This document shows positions 52,968-64,000 of a stretch of 64,000 nucleotides of DNA, in pieces. The first letter of the stretch is position 1; each line of letters begins with the position of its first letter. Origin of the DNA: Progne subis subis (lineage: Eukaryota; Chordata; Aves; Passeriformes; Hirundinidae); the NCBI GenBank assembly GCA_022316685.1, contig JAKJHU010000039.1:7125808-7189807 (forward strand). Reading direction: 5' to 3'. The position numbers and the translations under genes are program-made. Under the pieces are notes generated by a model. That model was not told where the DNA came from. It saw nothing but the letters and a program-made list of their open reading frames with translations, and searched no databases.

Positions 52968-55900
52968 ACCAAAAATTATTTGGAATGCCTTGCCAAATCC
53001 TGAATGTAAAAATTCCTTGATCTAAAATGACTCACTGCCAAATCATTCTGAGGTCTTTACATTGGAAATTCAAAACATTCTAAATAGGCATATGCTTCAG
53101 AGTAGATGTGTTTCATTAGGGAACCATAATTTCTGCAGTCAGTTGTAGATTTAAAAATGCAGAATTCACACCGCTTAGATAGAAGCTGCCATTTTTTTGG
53201 AAAAAAAAATGCTGGTTTCAAACTCTCTCAAACTATTTCTGGTAAAGCAAATGCCAAAGAAAAGTGAATGTACTTGGAGGAGCTGTTTAAAATTCAAGCA
53301 AATTCACTGTTAGGAACTAAGTGTTTGGGGCAAACACTGTTTGGAGGCTCACTGTATTTCAATAACTTCTAGTAAAGCTCTATTTGTCTGCCTAAAAGTG
53401 TGAGTTCCATATGTATTCCATTATTGCTTAATAATGGTTTGACCAGGCTTGAAAGCTGAGGGGTGGGCTTTTGAAGCAGGAGAACATCATCAGACTCAAA
53501 ACAGCAAAGCACAAATTTGTCTCTCAGTACAAAATGTGAAGTGACATTTTCAATTATGCTGCACCAAGCACCAAGACTGCTGAGAAAACTGCAGAGCTGC
53601 CAAGGAATTTCTGGATCTGATACCTCTTTCCCTTGCTGTTTTTTATAAACTGATCATCAACCAAAAGAAGTATTTCAATCTAAATTGTATGAAGCAGTCT
53701 AAATAAGATTCAGAAATGAACAAATTTTGGCAAGCATACTATCTGTTAGGAAAATTATGAAATCCATTTATTTTAAAAGAACAAATATTAGAAGCACTGT
53801 TATTGAAAGCAAGAGATACAAGGGGAGCACTACAAAATTTTAAAAATCCTTTATCTGGTAATTCAAAAAAGTCAGGTCTGTGCCAACTGATGATGTTTGC
53901 TTTTTTCCTCCTGTTCAGACAGTACTGATTTCAATTCCATGTTTTTGTCACCAAGCTTCATCAGCGTTATCTGTTCCTATTAGTTTTTTACTACCTTAAC
54001 CCCACAGCTCAAACTGCATTTGACCTCTGTGCAAGCTTCTCCCTCTAATGATGAAAATCACCTCCAAACACAAGTAAACTTCCCCTAAAGCAATCCAGCT
54101 TCTGCCTTAGCTATACTGGTGTGTTTTCAGTCCACTCTCTGTTCAGAAGCAACTCTGTCCCCTTTCAAACCACACAAATTATTTCCCCTTTGTGTCAGCT
54201 CTCCAACCATTTTCTAACAAACTGGCTCTCCACTATTCAAATGGACTTCCAGCCACATATCCAACACAAAATTGCTCAAGCCAAGTCCATTAAGCACTTA
54301 CAGAAGTCTACCATTTAGTTACCTTCTGTGACTTTTCTTTAAAAATGCAAATCTTTCCCACCCCAACAGACCACCTATTTGTCACAGTAACAAGTTTAGA
54401 TATGGTATTGCAGGCTCCTCTGTAGGCTACACTGACCCTCAGCTCCTCCTTAACAGGAAAGTTATTCCCATTACTCCAATTTATAAAAGGTCTTAGAGAG
54501 AGATCTCTTCTCCTGGGGCTTCCTGGGTTTAGCTGGGATGAATGGTTACAGAAGGGTGAGGGGTTCCCTGCCTGGATCCTGGAAGACAGTAAAATTTTTA
54601 TACCTCTCTCTTTGCTGTAGGACCCCTGGGGCATGCTGTAAATGACAGCTGAAAAACTCGTAGAGCAGCATTATTTTATCTCATCACATCAAGAAGGCAG
54701 GTAGTCAAGACTGACTGGGCTACACAGACAAAATATAGAGCCAGTGGAGTTCAGGACAAGTTTATGAAATGTGATGAACAGAAAATATGGAATCAATAGA
54801 TATCAAATTGCTTCTTGCAGAGGAAATTCAGCTGCCTCTTGCAGGAATGGAACCTGTGATAAAATAAGTTATAAATCTATATAACAACAACAAGTAATCA
54901 GCAATTTGCTCCATACAATTAACCCTGAGGCCTACAAGGCAAACACATCTTCCCTTAAATGAAGGGGTTTGCAAATGGTTACATTTCTAACCTTTATAAT
55001 AGTGCCCTCAAAAAACAAGTGGATGGGAGTATCAATGACCACATATCACAACACAAGGATATCAGTATAGTCAATCTAGTATCAATTTCTGGAGAAAGAG
55101 ATAAAACTGCCTGAACAAAGTTACTTTATTGTTGTTATACTTTATTCACATAAAATTATTGAAAATACGTTGCCATTAGATCAGTCCAAAATAATTTTTT
55201 GCTCCCAATTTTTGAGTTTGCACATAAAAACAGGGGGGAAAAGCTCAATTATGAATAAGATTTTAAGGAAAACTTAACTTTCTTACAGAAAGCAAACCGC
55301 AGAGCATTCTGAAACTGATACTCTGAAGTCCTAGTGCTACATATGAGAAGTGGCAATCAGCCAAATTCTTATAGCAAAGAACTCTAATGATGTTATCTGT
55401 GAGAATGCTGCTGTTATATCTGTTCCCCTTTTAGCTAGGGTAACAGAAACAATAGAGGTTAATCTGCATTCTAAAAATTCATTTGGGGCAGTTCCTAGAA
55501 GCTGAACTAAAACAATGAGAGGAACTTTCAGAATTTGCTATCACTCATTTTCACATTTAACTCCAAAAAGTAATTTCTCAAACATAAAAGAAACAGCCAC
55601 ATACATTTTGTACCTCAGGATGAAGGTGCCCATTACTAAGGGTGCAAGAAACTTGTGCCAAAGTGTTAGCTGCAGTGCAAGACAAAATCTGACAAGATTA
55701 TGCATTATTTATTGCAAAACGGGGAAAGTGGCCCTAGGTAACAGGAAATGGGACAGTACAGCAAAGTTCTATCTGAAGACAGAGGAATATTAACAGCATG
55801 ATAATGCCTATGCAAGGACATCAACATAATTGGCAAGTATGAAAAATAACAATTTATCAGTTTCTGCCCATGACTATCATTTTTATCACTAAGAAGTTAT

Positions 55901-58900
55901 TAAAATTTCTAATAAATGCTTTAGCATATTTTCAACAAATTGCTTTCTATGACGATATTACCATATTTATACTAATTCAAAATTGTTCCCATAATAATCA
56001 AAATGAAATACCAAAATTTCTGTGTTTTTCCTGTCACCTAGCTAAAATTACTTTCAAAGATTTTGAGGCTGCCAGTTTTTTCCTAAGTTGTCATAATCCC
56101 CAAATGAAAGACTAAGTTACTTTAGTTTTTTTTTTTACAATTCCTAATAAATAAAATACATTATGCTAGATGCTTGCAATAGCGCAACTGGATTACTAAT
56201 GGAAATAAACCTGATTCTTCTGTCCTTAAAATGAAATTCACCTTTCAAATCCGACTTCTTCAGCACAAAACTGCTGCTAACAAAAGCAGTATTGAATTAT
56301 TGCTAAGATATATTTGTGAAATTAGGAAACTCCTTTTTGATTGGGATACACCTTCTTAGATAACAGAAGTAACAAGAGCCAATTTACAATAACTGAAAAA
56401 AAGCAATGACACATTTTTGATTCTTATTTTGGGGAATTATGAAACAGGAGATCTAGTAAAAGAAAGAACTTAACTACGATACAGATATGGTATTTTTACT
56501 TAGATTAATTTTTGTTCATATATTTCATAGCATCACATAAGGGAGGGATTTTCTATTTTCTTATTACTTATGCCAAAATAAACTATCTCAGCAAGGCATC
56601 ATATTGTCACTGAGGCAGGATTTACCTTGGTTGAAGCTTTTGAAAAACTGGTAAATTAGTTTTTAACTAGGCTTACAAGCAGAAGATTTAATAACTCACA
56701 ACAACAGAAAAACCTGGGTAAATAAGCAGCTTGGGGAAAACTCATATTTCTTTAAAATAGTATAATTTTTTCTTAAGTATTTCAAAAATGTTCGCCTGAT
56801 TGTCTTCATTCACTACTCAGGAAGCACATTTAGTGGAATATGAAACTTACTTATGTGCTGCTCTTAAGTTCATAGAATACTGAACTCTCTCTTCCTAGCA
56901 GTCCTCTTTGCATTTGCTCTTCTTTCTGTTTAAAGACCTTCTTTTACTGTCACCCAGACATACTCCATAAGATTAATTTTCAAACTCCACATTAACATTT
57001 TCCAAACACTTATCACAACCAGAAACACTGAGAAATTTTAGAAAGTGCAGTGTCAGCAGCAGTCAAGTTCCTCAAAGACAAGGGCAGCAGCTGGAGTCAC
57101 TAGCTAGAAGGGTTTACTCTGGCCATAGAACAGCTAACTACTTTTAATTGGTGTCACAAGCTCAATCCACTCTCCAGAGGAGGTGAGGAAAGGATGGAGA
57201 GGAAGAGGGTGTTTACAGCTGCAGCCAGTTGTCCCAGCTGATTCTTACTCCTCCATTCTGGTAAGATTGAACTGCCGCTGCAAGGAATCACACAAAGACA
57301 AATGGCCCCTCCAAAGAGAATTACCTTTTCAAAAAGTTTGATAAAAATAAATAGGATGATTTGTGAGTATGAAAGAAGTTTCTCTGCCACCTGTTTCTTG
57401 CCAAAAGGAAGGCAGCATCTAGTGGAAGGCGCTGGTGCCTAGACACTCAAAAATTCCATTCTTAAACAGGCTCTGGCAGTGTCATTTCAAAGAGCATCTC
57501 ATGTATTCACAAACAGTTTTGATGGGCTTTCTTGCTTTCACAGAATGAAGGGCTCTGTATCAGTCAGCTTCAGCTGGACTAATTTTCGATACTACACAGA
57601 TGCAAGGACAGAAACAATTTGCACTAAGATAGTTCTTTCATCAAAGTGTGAAAGATGAGCCCCACCCATGAAGACAGAGGGAGCAGTTTGCATCATTAAG
57701 CACTGCCCTTTAGAGCTGACAGCTGCTGCACCCTCATTTCTCTACGAAGAAATTTGTCTTTCTTTATTTTCTACCCCGACTTCATATTCAATTATATCTA
57801 GCTCAACTATTTCCCAACTAGTCATAGTACTTCCCATGCCTTCAAAATTACAGAAATTGTGCTTGGTAAGAAGGACTTTCTGGCCATATAAAATTAGTCC
57901 TTTTTCTCCGCTCATACACAACCTGCTAACACAGAAGATATTGCAGATATCAGATTTAGCATTTAGATGACAACATCACCCTTTAAGTGCATGTGTTATG
58001 AATTCTAAAGCATTTTGAAATCTAATAGAGATGGGGCTTTCTTTTTTGAAAACTTAAATGCCATTGAGGATGGATATAAAATGTTCTGAGGTGAAAAGTT
58101 CTCTGCGATGACCAGGAAAACAAATACATCAGAAAACTGAAACAAACGTTGTGAATGTGATCTAAGAATTATATTACTGAGATGGCTAGGTCTTTATTTG
58201 ATTATTCATTCAAATTCACTTCCCTTTCCAAAATTTATCTTTTTTCCCAAAAAGACTTCTCAATTAAGTCCCATCTCATCTGAAGTTTAATGGAATAGTA
58301 TATAATTATTGTTCTAGCATATTGCACTAATATATTGCTATTATTTAAGAAGGATTATTTAAGTTAATTAAAAAAGCACGATGCTTCCACCAACACAGGA
58401 GGGAAAATAATCACTGCAAGGGAAGAGAACTAATTAAAAAGAAATGTTGCTATTATACTTAATTTGACAGGAATCAAGATTCCTATTCTGGGACTAAAGC
58501 AAATCTTTTTAATGAACAAAATAGGCAGATGATATCAAGTATAACTTCATTCAAATACAGTAAAGATCCCTGACTCTGTAATGTTTCTTTTACCCTTCCT
58601 ACAAAAAATAACCTGCCATGTACCTAATCTTGGCAAAGAGAAGTGCTGTTGGTAAAATAATGTTTTACCAAGTTTAAAGACATTGATGCTAGTAAAATAA
58701 TATAGACAAATCTTGAATTATCCTTGTAGATAATTCTGTCCATTATAATTAAAACAATTTACTACTCTTCTCTGCTTCCAGCAGTCACTAGATGAGATGA
58801 TTTTCAGCATTAGAAGAAAACAAAAAAGCAATCCTATCCCTGCCAGCATCTCCATCTCCACATATAGGCTTCTCGAGAACACAGCAAAAGAATATAGGAT

Positions 58901-58911
58901 TATTGCCTTAC

Positions 58912-60695
58912 CTCAATTTTTTCCCATATGGTTTCATAGTTTTCTTGATGTTGTATATCTTCCATCAGTTGATGAATTAAAGCTGATTTATTTGAAGAAG
59001 TCTCATTCCCAATGGGCTGAGTGGCAGCAGTCCTTTCTGACTTTTCTTCAATGTATTTTTTAATGCAAGATACAGGCATACAAAGATCTTCATCAGAGAG
59101 AATATCACTGAGAGGCCCAGATTCAATACTGTCACCTAAGGAGGATACTATATCACTTGAAGAGCTTGGTGAAATTCTACCCCTTTTTTTGTGCTTTTTT
59201 GTCTGGTATGTCGGATACATTTCTGAATCTGAGTTCATTTCTGACAGCTCCCAGTCATCAATGTTTTGAATGGTTTCTCTTCTGGGCTTTTGGGGCAGCA
59301 ACTTTGTCAGATTTTCTAGTTTTAAAGCTAATGCTTCAGTCTGTTTGAGATGTGAAGGAAGTGCTAAATATTCATCAGATCCATACCACACCTCACTATC
59401 CTTACTGGTTTTTTGAGTACAGTGTGGTGTTGAGGATAAGATTTTATTTTTCTTTCTTAGTAGAAGAGGGGACGAGTTGGAAAGCTCAGAACCACTAGAA
59501 GAAGCACTCTTTTGGCTATGTGTTGGTGAACTGAAGGGCTCAGTTTTACCTTGTGGTTGCCCATTTGGATCTCTCTGGTTACAACAATCTGATGCTGCAG
59601 AAGAATCTGTTTCTGTCTCCTCCAGAGACTTAGAGCTATGAGAAGTAATTCCATTCTGTAGAGAAGAACACTCTCTTTTTTTGACTTGGGTTGATGGAAC
59701 TGTTTTACACATACTTCCAGGTGTTCTGTCAGATTTTACTTTCTCTGGAGAATGATGAGATTTCTTGTGCTTTGGCTTTTCTTTACAGGTGTAGAAAGTA
59801 GACTTTCCTAGAATTATGGGACTGTCTTTAAAGTGATTATTTATTGTGTACTCGAGATTTTTATCACTTATTGTATTTAAGCAATCATATGACTGACTAA
59901 CTGCAGATGGACTGTTAGCATAGGGCAGCTGTAAATCTAGGCAAAGCTTGGACCTGTCTGGTGGATCTAACAATGAGGGTGTACTTCTACTCATTTCATT
60001 TTTAACGATTTGAGAAATTTGCCTTTTTAAATCATTGGCTTCCATATAATCTTTAAACACATCATCTTTTAGAAATAGCCCTCTTTTTGGCAAGGTAGGC
60101 TGTGTAGGAGAGTCTTCATTATAGTTAAAGCAGTCTCTTATGGACCTCTTAGGTGTTGAATTTTCACAGTGAGAGTGTTTGATATTTTCACCGGTGTGCT
60201 GTGGAAGATTGCACTCTTGATTCTTTGCTATGGAAACTGCTTTGCTATCAGTAGGTAAAACACCATTTTCAGAGAAAGGTCCTTTAGAAAGAGAGGAATT
60301 TCCAGAAGGAGATGCTAGTGACAGATCATGTGATGCTTTTCTTGTCTTTGCTTTCTTCTCCATCTTCTGCTGAAAGAGGTACATGATTTTCTTTCTCCTT
60401 CAATGCTTCATTACACTGGGAAGCAATGGAATCTGTTGCTACTGCAAGTAAACCCACGCTTCTGATAAGTTCCTGGAAATTCCTTATCCATTTCACTGTA
60501 GTTCCAGGATTCAAATGATTTTGCTTTCCCTTGACTGGAAGTCATATCATCCAGAGCACCAAGCAAATCCTCACTAGGACTGTAGTCAGATAGTTCAAAT
60601 GCAGTAATACCACAATCCAGGGACAAGTAATTTTGAGAACATTTGATGGTTAACTGTCCAGAATCATCAACTTCAGTTAAAGAGTCAAGACGATC
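58912..60695 (-). CDS. AKAP6: AKAP6 large internal exon, with two apparent frameshifts
   Basis: AKAP6 is a scaffold that holds PKA, phosphodiesterase, adenylyl cyclase 5, PDK1 and calcineurin at the nuclear envelope of muscle cells and neurons. This 1784-nt exon is recognised by close similarity to remembered vertebrate AKAP6. Conserved blocks include SIRDCFNYNEDSPTQP (near 60144), WYGSDEYLALPSHLK (near 59388) and SGPLSDILSDE (near 59120). The acceptor is TTTCAG before 60695 and the donor is GTAAGG from 58911; both ends are phase 0. The protein is Ser-rich and looks disordered. The reading frame changes twice: frame 1 covers 60695-60474, frame 2 from 60472 to about 60353, and frame 3 from about 60351 to 58912. 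Removing two single bases gives 594 codons, which fits the phase-0 ends. The Met codon at 60545-60543 matches the start of the shorter muscle isoform (mAKAP-beta), as I recall it. Gene identity is near certain; the cause of the shifts is not. Confidence 0.96.
60543..60545 (-). other. AKAP6: Probable start codon of the short AKAP6 isoform (mAKAP-beta)
   Basis: This in-frame ATG is codon 51 of the exon, in the context LGALDDMTSSQ. In mammals the striated-muscle isoform mAKAP-beta starts at an internal Met around residue 245 of the brain form. My count from the remembered human protein puts that Met here. The segment just upstream, LSDYSP (about 60590-60573), falls where the PDK1-binding site of the longer isoform was mapped (about residues 227-232). 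Both assignments rest on memory of mammalian numbering. Confidence 0.55.
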
Positions 60696-63600
60696 CTGAA
60701 ATACACAAAAAAATGGTGCTTTTTTTGAACATTAATTTTCATATACAGAATACATGGAGTAATGAAACAAAAAACAATTCCTGTGTTTCACTGCCTAATA
60801 TCTTGGTTCATCACTGACCTGCCTCTTTTTGCAGTACCCTGTAGATTAGCTAACCATTCTGTAGCATTTGGGAATTTAAAATAGTGGGAAGATGAAAAAT
60901 GCTTAATTTCAGTCTGGTGCAGCAAGGTACCTAAAAACAGCAACTCACTTTTGTATTGGTATTTCCTTAATTTAATTATGCTTTCAGTTTTACTTACTGT
61001 GTAGGTGGGGACTCAGAAATTCTATACAGCAGACTTGAAATATTTCCGGCATTAACTACATCAAACTAGAGGGAGGGCACCTTGGGGGCTGCTGAGTGTA
61101 CCAGTCCCCTTGTTAATCTTGTTTTCTCAAAAATCCATGCTGTTCTACGGTCTTTCAGTTGATTGGCAGAGTGTTTTTTCCAAGCATCATGTAGCAATGA
61201 TGGACTTTTGTTCCCATAATTATAAGATAGAGATTGCTAATTACATTTCACTTTTTTGTAGCGTTATCATCTGAAAATTTATTTGCCAGATATTTAGGGC
61301 ACAAATGAAGAATGACACAGGAAAAAGAAACTATAACATTAAGCTTCCAGCCTGACATCCTCCTTTGTCAATATATTTTCAATGGAAGTCCTCAGAAACA
61401 AGGACATAGCCTGAGGAGACCATCTCATATGGCAAATAAGATTTTAAGATCAAAGTCAAATTATATATTTATTTTTATAAATATTTTGGTCTTGTTTGAA
61501 GGACAGTAAAAAAAATCTGATGAGATCAAGATCCAAGACTGCATGGTAAATAACATTCATGGCAAAATTATGTTTAGTACATACTGTAAGCATATTTTCA
61601 GTAGATCTTCTAATAATTATAGAGGACTTTTGCTTATAGAGACTGCTTAAAAAATATATCATAAAAGGAAGAAATTCATCTTGTACGATTCTAATTTTAC
61701 ATGCCTAAATCAGTATACTGGCCCTTCTTTTCAGGTTTGTTCTCATAATAGTTTTTTGAAATAAACTCCTGAGTATCCACAATAGGTTTATGTCCGAGTT
61801 GTTCTCTGGAACAACTTGTCTCACTACACTGCCCAAAACCATAGTTTAAAGACCCTTAGCGTTATGCTTGAAGAAGGTGCAGTAACCACATAATCTCTCC
61901 ATCTCACAATAAACTACATGGATTTGATCTGAACAGGAATTATCTTGATAAAGAATGCTGCTGTTTGCCAGCACCCATAAAGATAAAAACATACCATTTC
62001 TGAGCCCTGTACTCCATCCACCTTTCCCCCACCCTTTACTTAAATAAAAATAGAATAAAATCCTCCAGCTAAAAATATTTTTAGAAAATAAGTCACAAGA
62101 AGGGTTTTTATCAGCCATAGTCTTGGATTCTGAATGTATGTCATCTTTAGCAAATTCTATCCAGATGTAAATTCCATTCCACAAATTTGGCATTGTCAAC
62201 AGCTCAGAATGAAAAAGGGGATTTCCTATAAATCTGTCAAATTTATATATTGGAGCTGCATTTCTTAAGGAAAATAGTGACTAAACAAGCTGTATCATCC
62301 TTCTAATATCAGGAAATTATTAGAAACTGTAAAACCAGATATAAATCAAAACCTTTCCAAGACCCTAAAGGCCCTTATTTTTTCTGAATAATGATCTCCG
62401 TTCCTTTGTCTCTTAAAAATGTGTTTATTTACATTAATAAAATTTACAATCATATGTATTAAACCATCTTACTTGGTCATTTTCCAAGCAGCCTCTGAAA
62501 TGTGTAAATGTGTGGTTCAGATGAGTTTTATTTAATGCTAGTATTACCATGTTTTTTTTCTTAGAAAAAAATATTAAATTTAATTACTTAATTACTTGTA
62601 TGATTACCAATAAGAATGTCCTAGTTAACTTTTTTCCCTTTTCATGAAGTAATACTTCCTTTAAAGATACAAACACTAAATAAATAAATACACAATTGTT
62701 TCTACTTTTTTTTTTTTCCTTCCCCCACCAACTAAAGCCAGTATCATTATACCTCATAAAAATGTTGAGTACCTGAAGGTCAGAAACTGCAGAGCAATTT
62801 CTGTGGACCTATTCAAGCAATAGAAACTTGATATTAACTTTGTGCTATTGCTAGCCACTAAATTTATCAAATATTATTTATGTTTTAATTCTGGTGGATA
62901 AAAAGAATTACGTCCATATATATTTTTTCTTTTATATTACCATGTAAGCCTGTCTGGCAAAACGTGTTTTCCCTACAGAAAAAGGAATCTTTCCTTCCCT
63001 CTTTAGCAAGGATGGTTTTTATAGCAGTTGTAATTGGATCCAGATGGAAAATTTCCTGTTTCTTAGTATCTGAATATACACCTTCTTTATGTCTTGAAAT
63101 TACCATGTCCTTGTCATAAAAAAATGCCTTCCCACCAATTCACAAATCTGGACATGAAGACAAGAGTAGATTTCCTTCAGACCTGCCAGCAGTTTACAAG
63201 CATCCACAAAGCAGAAACTGAATCTGAAAGAGCCAGGTATGTAACATCAGAAGAGGGGGCGAGGAGGGTGGGCTTGGGCATCTCCGAGCGTTGATTTCTG
63301 GACCACGCACTTTGTTGTGCCAAAGACAAATATAAAACCCAACTGGAGCAGAGAAACATCCACATTCTCTTTGAACATGAGGGATATGAAATTCAGGACA
63401 TGTCTTGGGGCTTCTGACTTCCTCTGTAACACAGGTCACAGAATTCACTGCACCTGAACTAGAGGTCTCTTTCTGTAAATGTATCTAACCAGAACAAAAG
63501 CATTTAATCTTAATCTTAGGATAGTCTTAGGGCCATCAAATGAAAAATCTTCTACATAATATTTATTTACCATTAATTACTCTGACTATGAAAAATGTCC

Positions 63601-64000
63601 ATCTTCTTTAAGTTTAAAAAATCAGGCCAGTAGTGTCCTTCTAACTAAGTTAATTTAGTACTAATAAATTCAAAGGAAAAGCCATTTTAGTTAAATGAAG
63701 CCAGGTTTATAAAGCATTTACAAGTGTGTGAATTTGGCATACAGTCAGAGTAAAGAGTGTATGATTCTTGCATCTTTGTTTCTCAGATAAAATGTGTGAC
63801 TGTTTAAAGGCATAATGCAGAATTGCCACACAAATTAAGACTATCTTCCTGCTATAAAGAAATGTTGACCTAGGCTGGAAAGTTTTGGAAACTTTTTTTA
63901 AGCTTCACATTTGTGTTTGCAGGATGGAAATGTCTAAACTTTCACTGAAGAAAATCATTGCACACTGAAATTAACTTTTGCATTGGCTGTAAACCTTAAA
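60696..64000 (-). other. AKAP6: AKAP6 intron upstream of the large exon (partial)
   Basis: AT-rich sequence with no recognisable exon. The preceding AKAP6 coding exon, expected to end around EETKE in the mammalian numbering I remember, is not in this stretch. A poly(T) run at 62708-62719 and ordinary unique-looking sequence are all I see. The short open frames near 63180-63450 overlap on several frames, resemble no known protein, and look like chance. Confidence 0.7.

Larger units (their letters stand above)
38124..58911 (-). other. AKAP6: AKAP6 intron, about 20.8 kb
   Basis: The intron is defined by the GTAAGG donor at 58911 and the AG acceptor at 38125-38124. Most of it is AT-rich, without coding potential. 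It contains the CpG island and purine tract (40391-41333), a candidate LTR (39706-40002), a T22 run (48610-48631), a T17 run followed by a CT microsatellite (44181-44214), and a pyrimidine-only stretch near 52919-52967. From 42000 to 58800 I see no gene or clearly recognisable repeat. The longest open frame there, on the minus strand at about 47043-46537, matches nothing I know. Confidence 0.85.

Noticed and set aside
58900..58911. Alternative C-terminus after the large AKAP6 exon (residues VRQ then stop)
   Set aside because: These codons lie beyond a strong GTAAGG donor, and the next exon joins in phase with the conserved protein. It would only apply to an unspliced transcript.
60326..60480. 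Programmed frameshifting or tiny introns as the cause of the AKAP6 frame changes
   Set aside because: No slippery heptamer or GT...AG intron of sensible size lies at either site. TTTCCAG at the first site looks like an acceptor, but codons on both sides are contiguous with the conserved protein.
63177..63448. Several overlapping open frames on the minus strand
   Set aside because: Three frames open at once over the same slightly GC-rich sequence, with no recognisable protein.
1..64000. CRISPR arrays, tRNA, rRNA, operons or phage-like modules
   Set aside because: No spaced direct repeats, no cloverleaf-forming sequence and no clustered long open frames; the window is vertebrate intronic DNA.

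Overview
This window looks like nuclear DNA from a bird, most likely a neoavian and possibly a songbird. It is AT-rich and almost entirely intronic, with long stretches lacking any open frame, a few exons bounded by GT/AG splice sites, and scattered old repeats. Two pieces are solo LTRs of avian type: one resembles the ERVL-like LTR family I remember as common in neoavian genomes, and the other is ERVK-like with a perfect 6-bp target duplication. No prokaryotic gene, operon, CRISPR array, tRNA or rRNA is visible.

The only gene I can support is AKAP6 (mAKAP, a muscle and neuron A-kinase anchoring scaffold), on the minus strand and incomplete at both ends. In transcript order the window holds four internal coding exons: 60695-58912 (1784 nt), 38123-38001 (123 nt), 22132-22036 (97 nt) and 20776-20613 (164 nt). 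Their phases join correctly at all three junctions. Together they encode the region from just before the adenylyl-cyclase-binding segment to the start of the spectrin-like repeats that target the scaffold to the nuclear envelope. The introns inside the window are about 20.8, 15.9 and 1.3 kb; the outer introns run off both ends. The N-terminal exons lie beyond 64000. The rest of the spectrin repeats, the large C-terminal exon and the PKA-anchoring helix lie before position 1.

From 1 to 20612 is intron, with two MIR-like SINE relics, an ERVK-type solo LTR (14519-14858), small tandem duplications and homopolymer runs. From 22133 to 38000 is intron with an ERVL-like solo LTR (24244-24845) and a degenerate CR1/L3-like LINE fragment. 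From 38124 to 58911 is intron with one striking feature: a CpG island at about 40472-41333, next to a long purine/poly(A) tract and a candidate third LTR. From 60696 to 64000 is intron.

The points most worth checking are: (1) the large AKAP6 exon is broken by two apparent single-base insertions about 120 bp apart, although everything around them is conserved; (2) the isolated intronic CpG island could be an internal AKAP6 promoter or the start of an unannotated transcript; (3) two exons have unusual acceptors (a 54-nt pure pyrimidine tract and a NAGNAG tandem). I see no convincing new multi-gene system. This is an ordinary long-intron vertebrate gene with a few local oddities.
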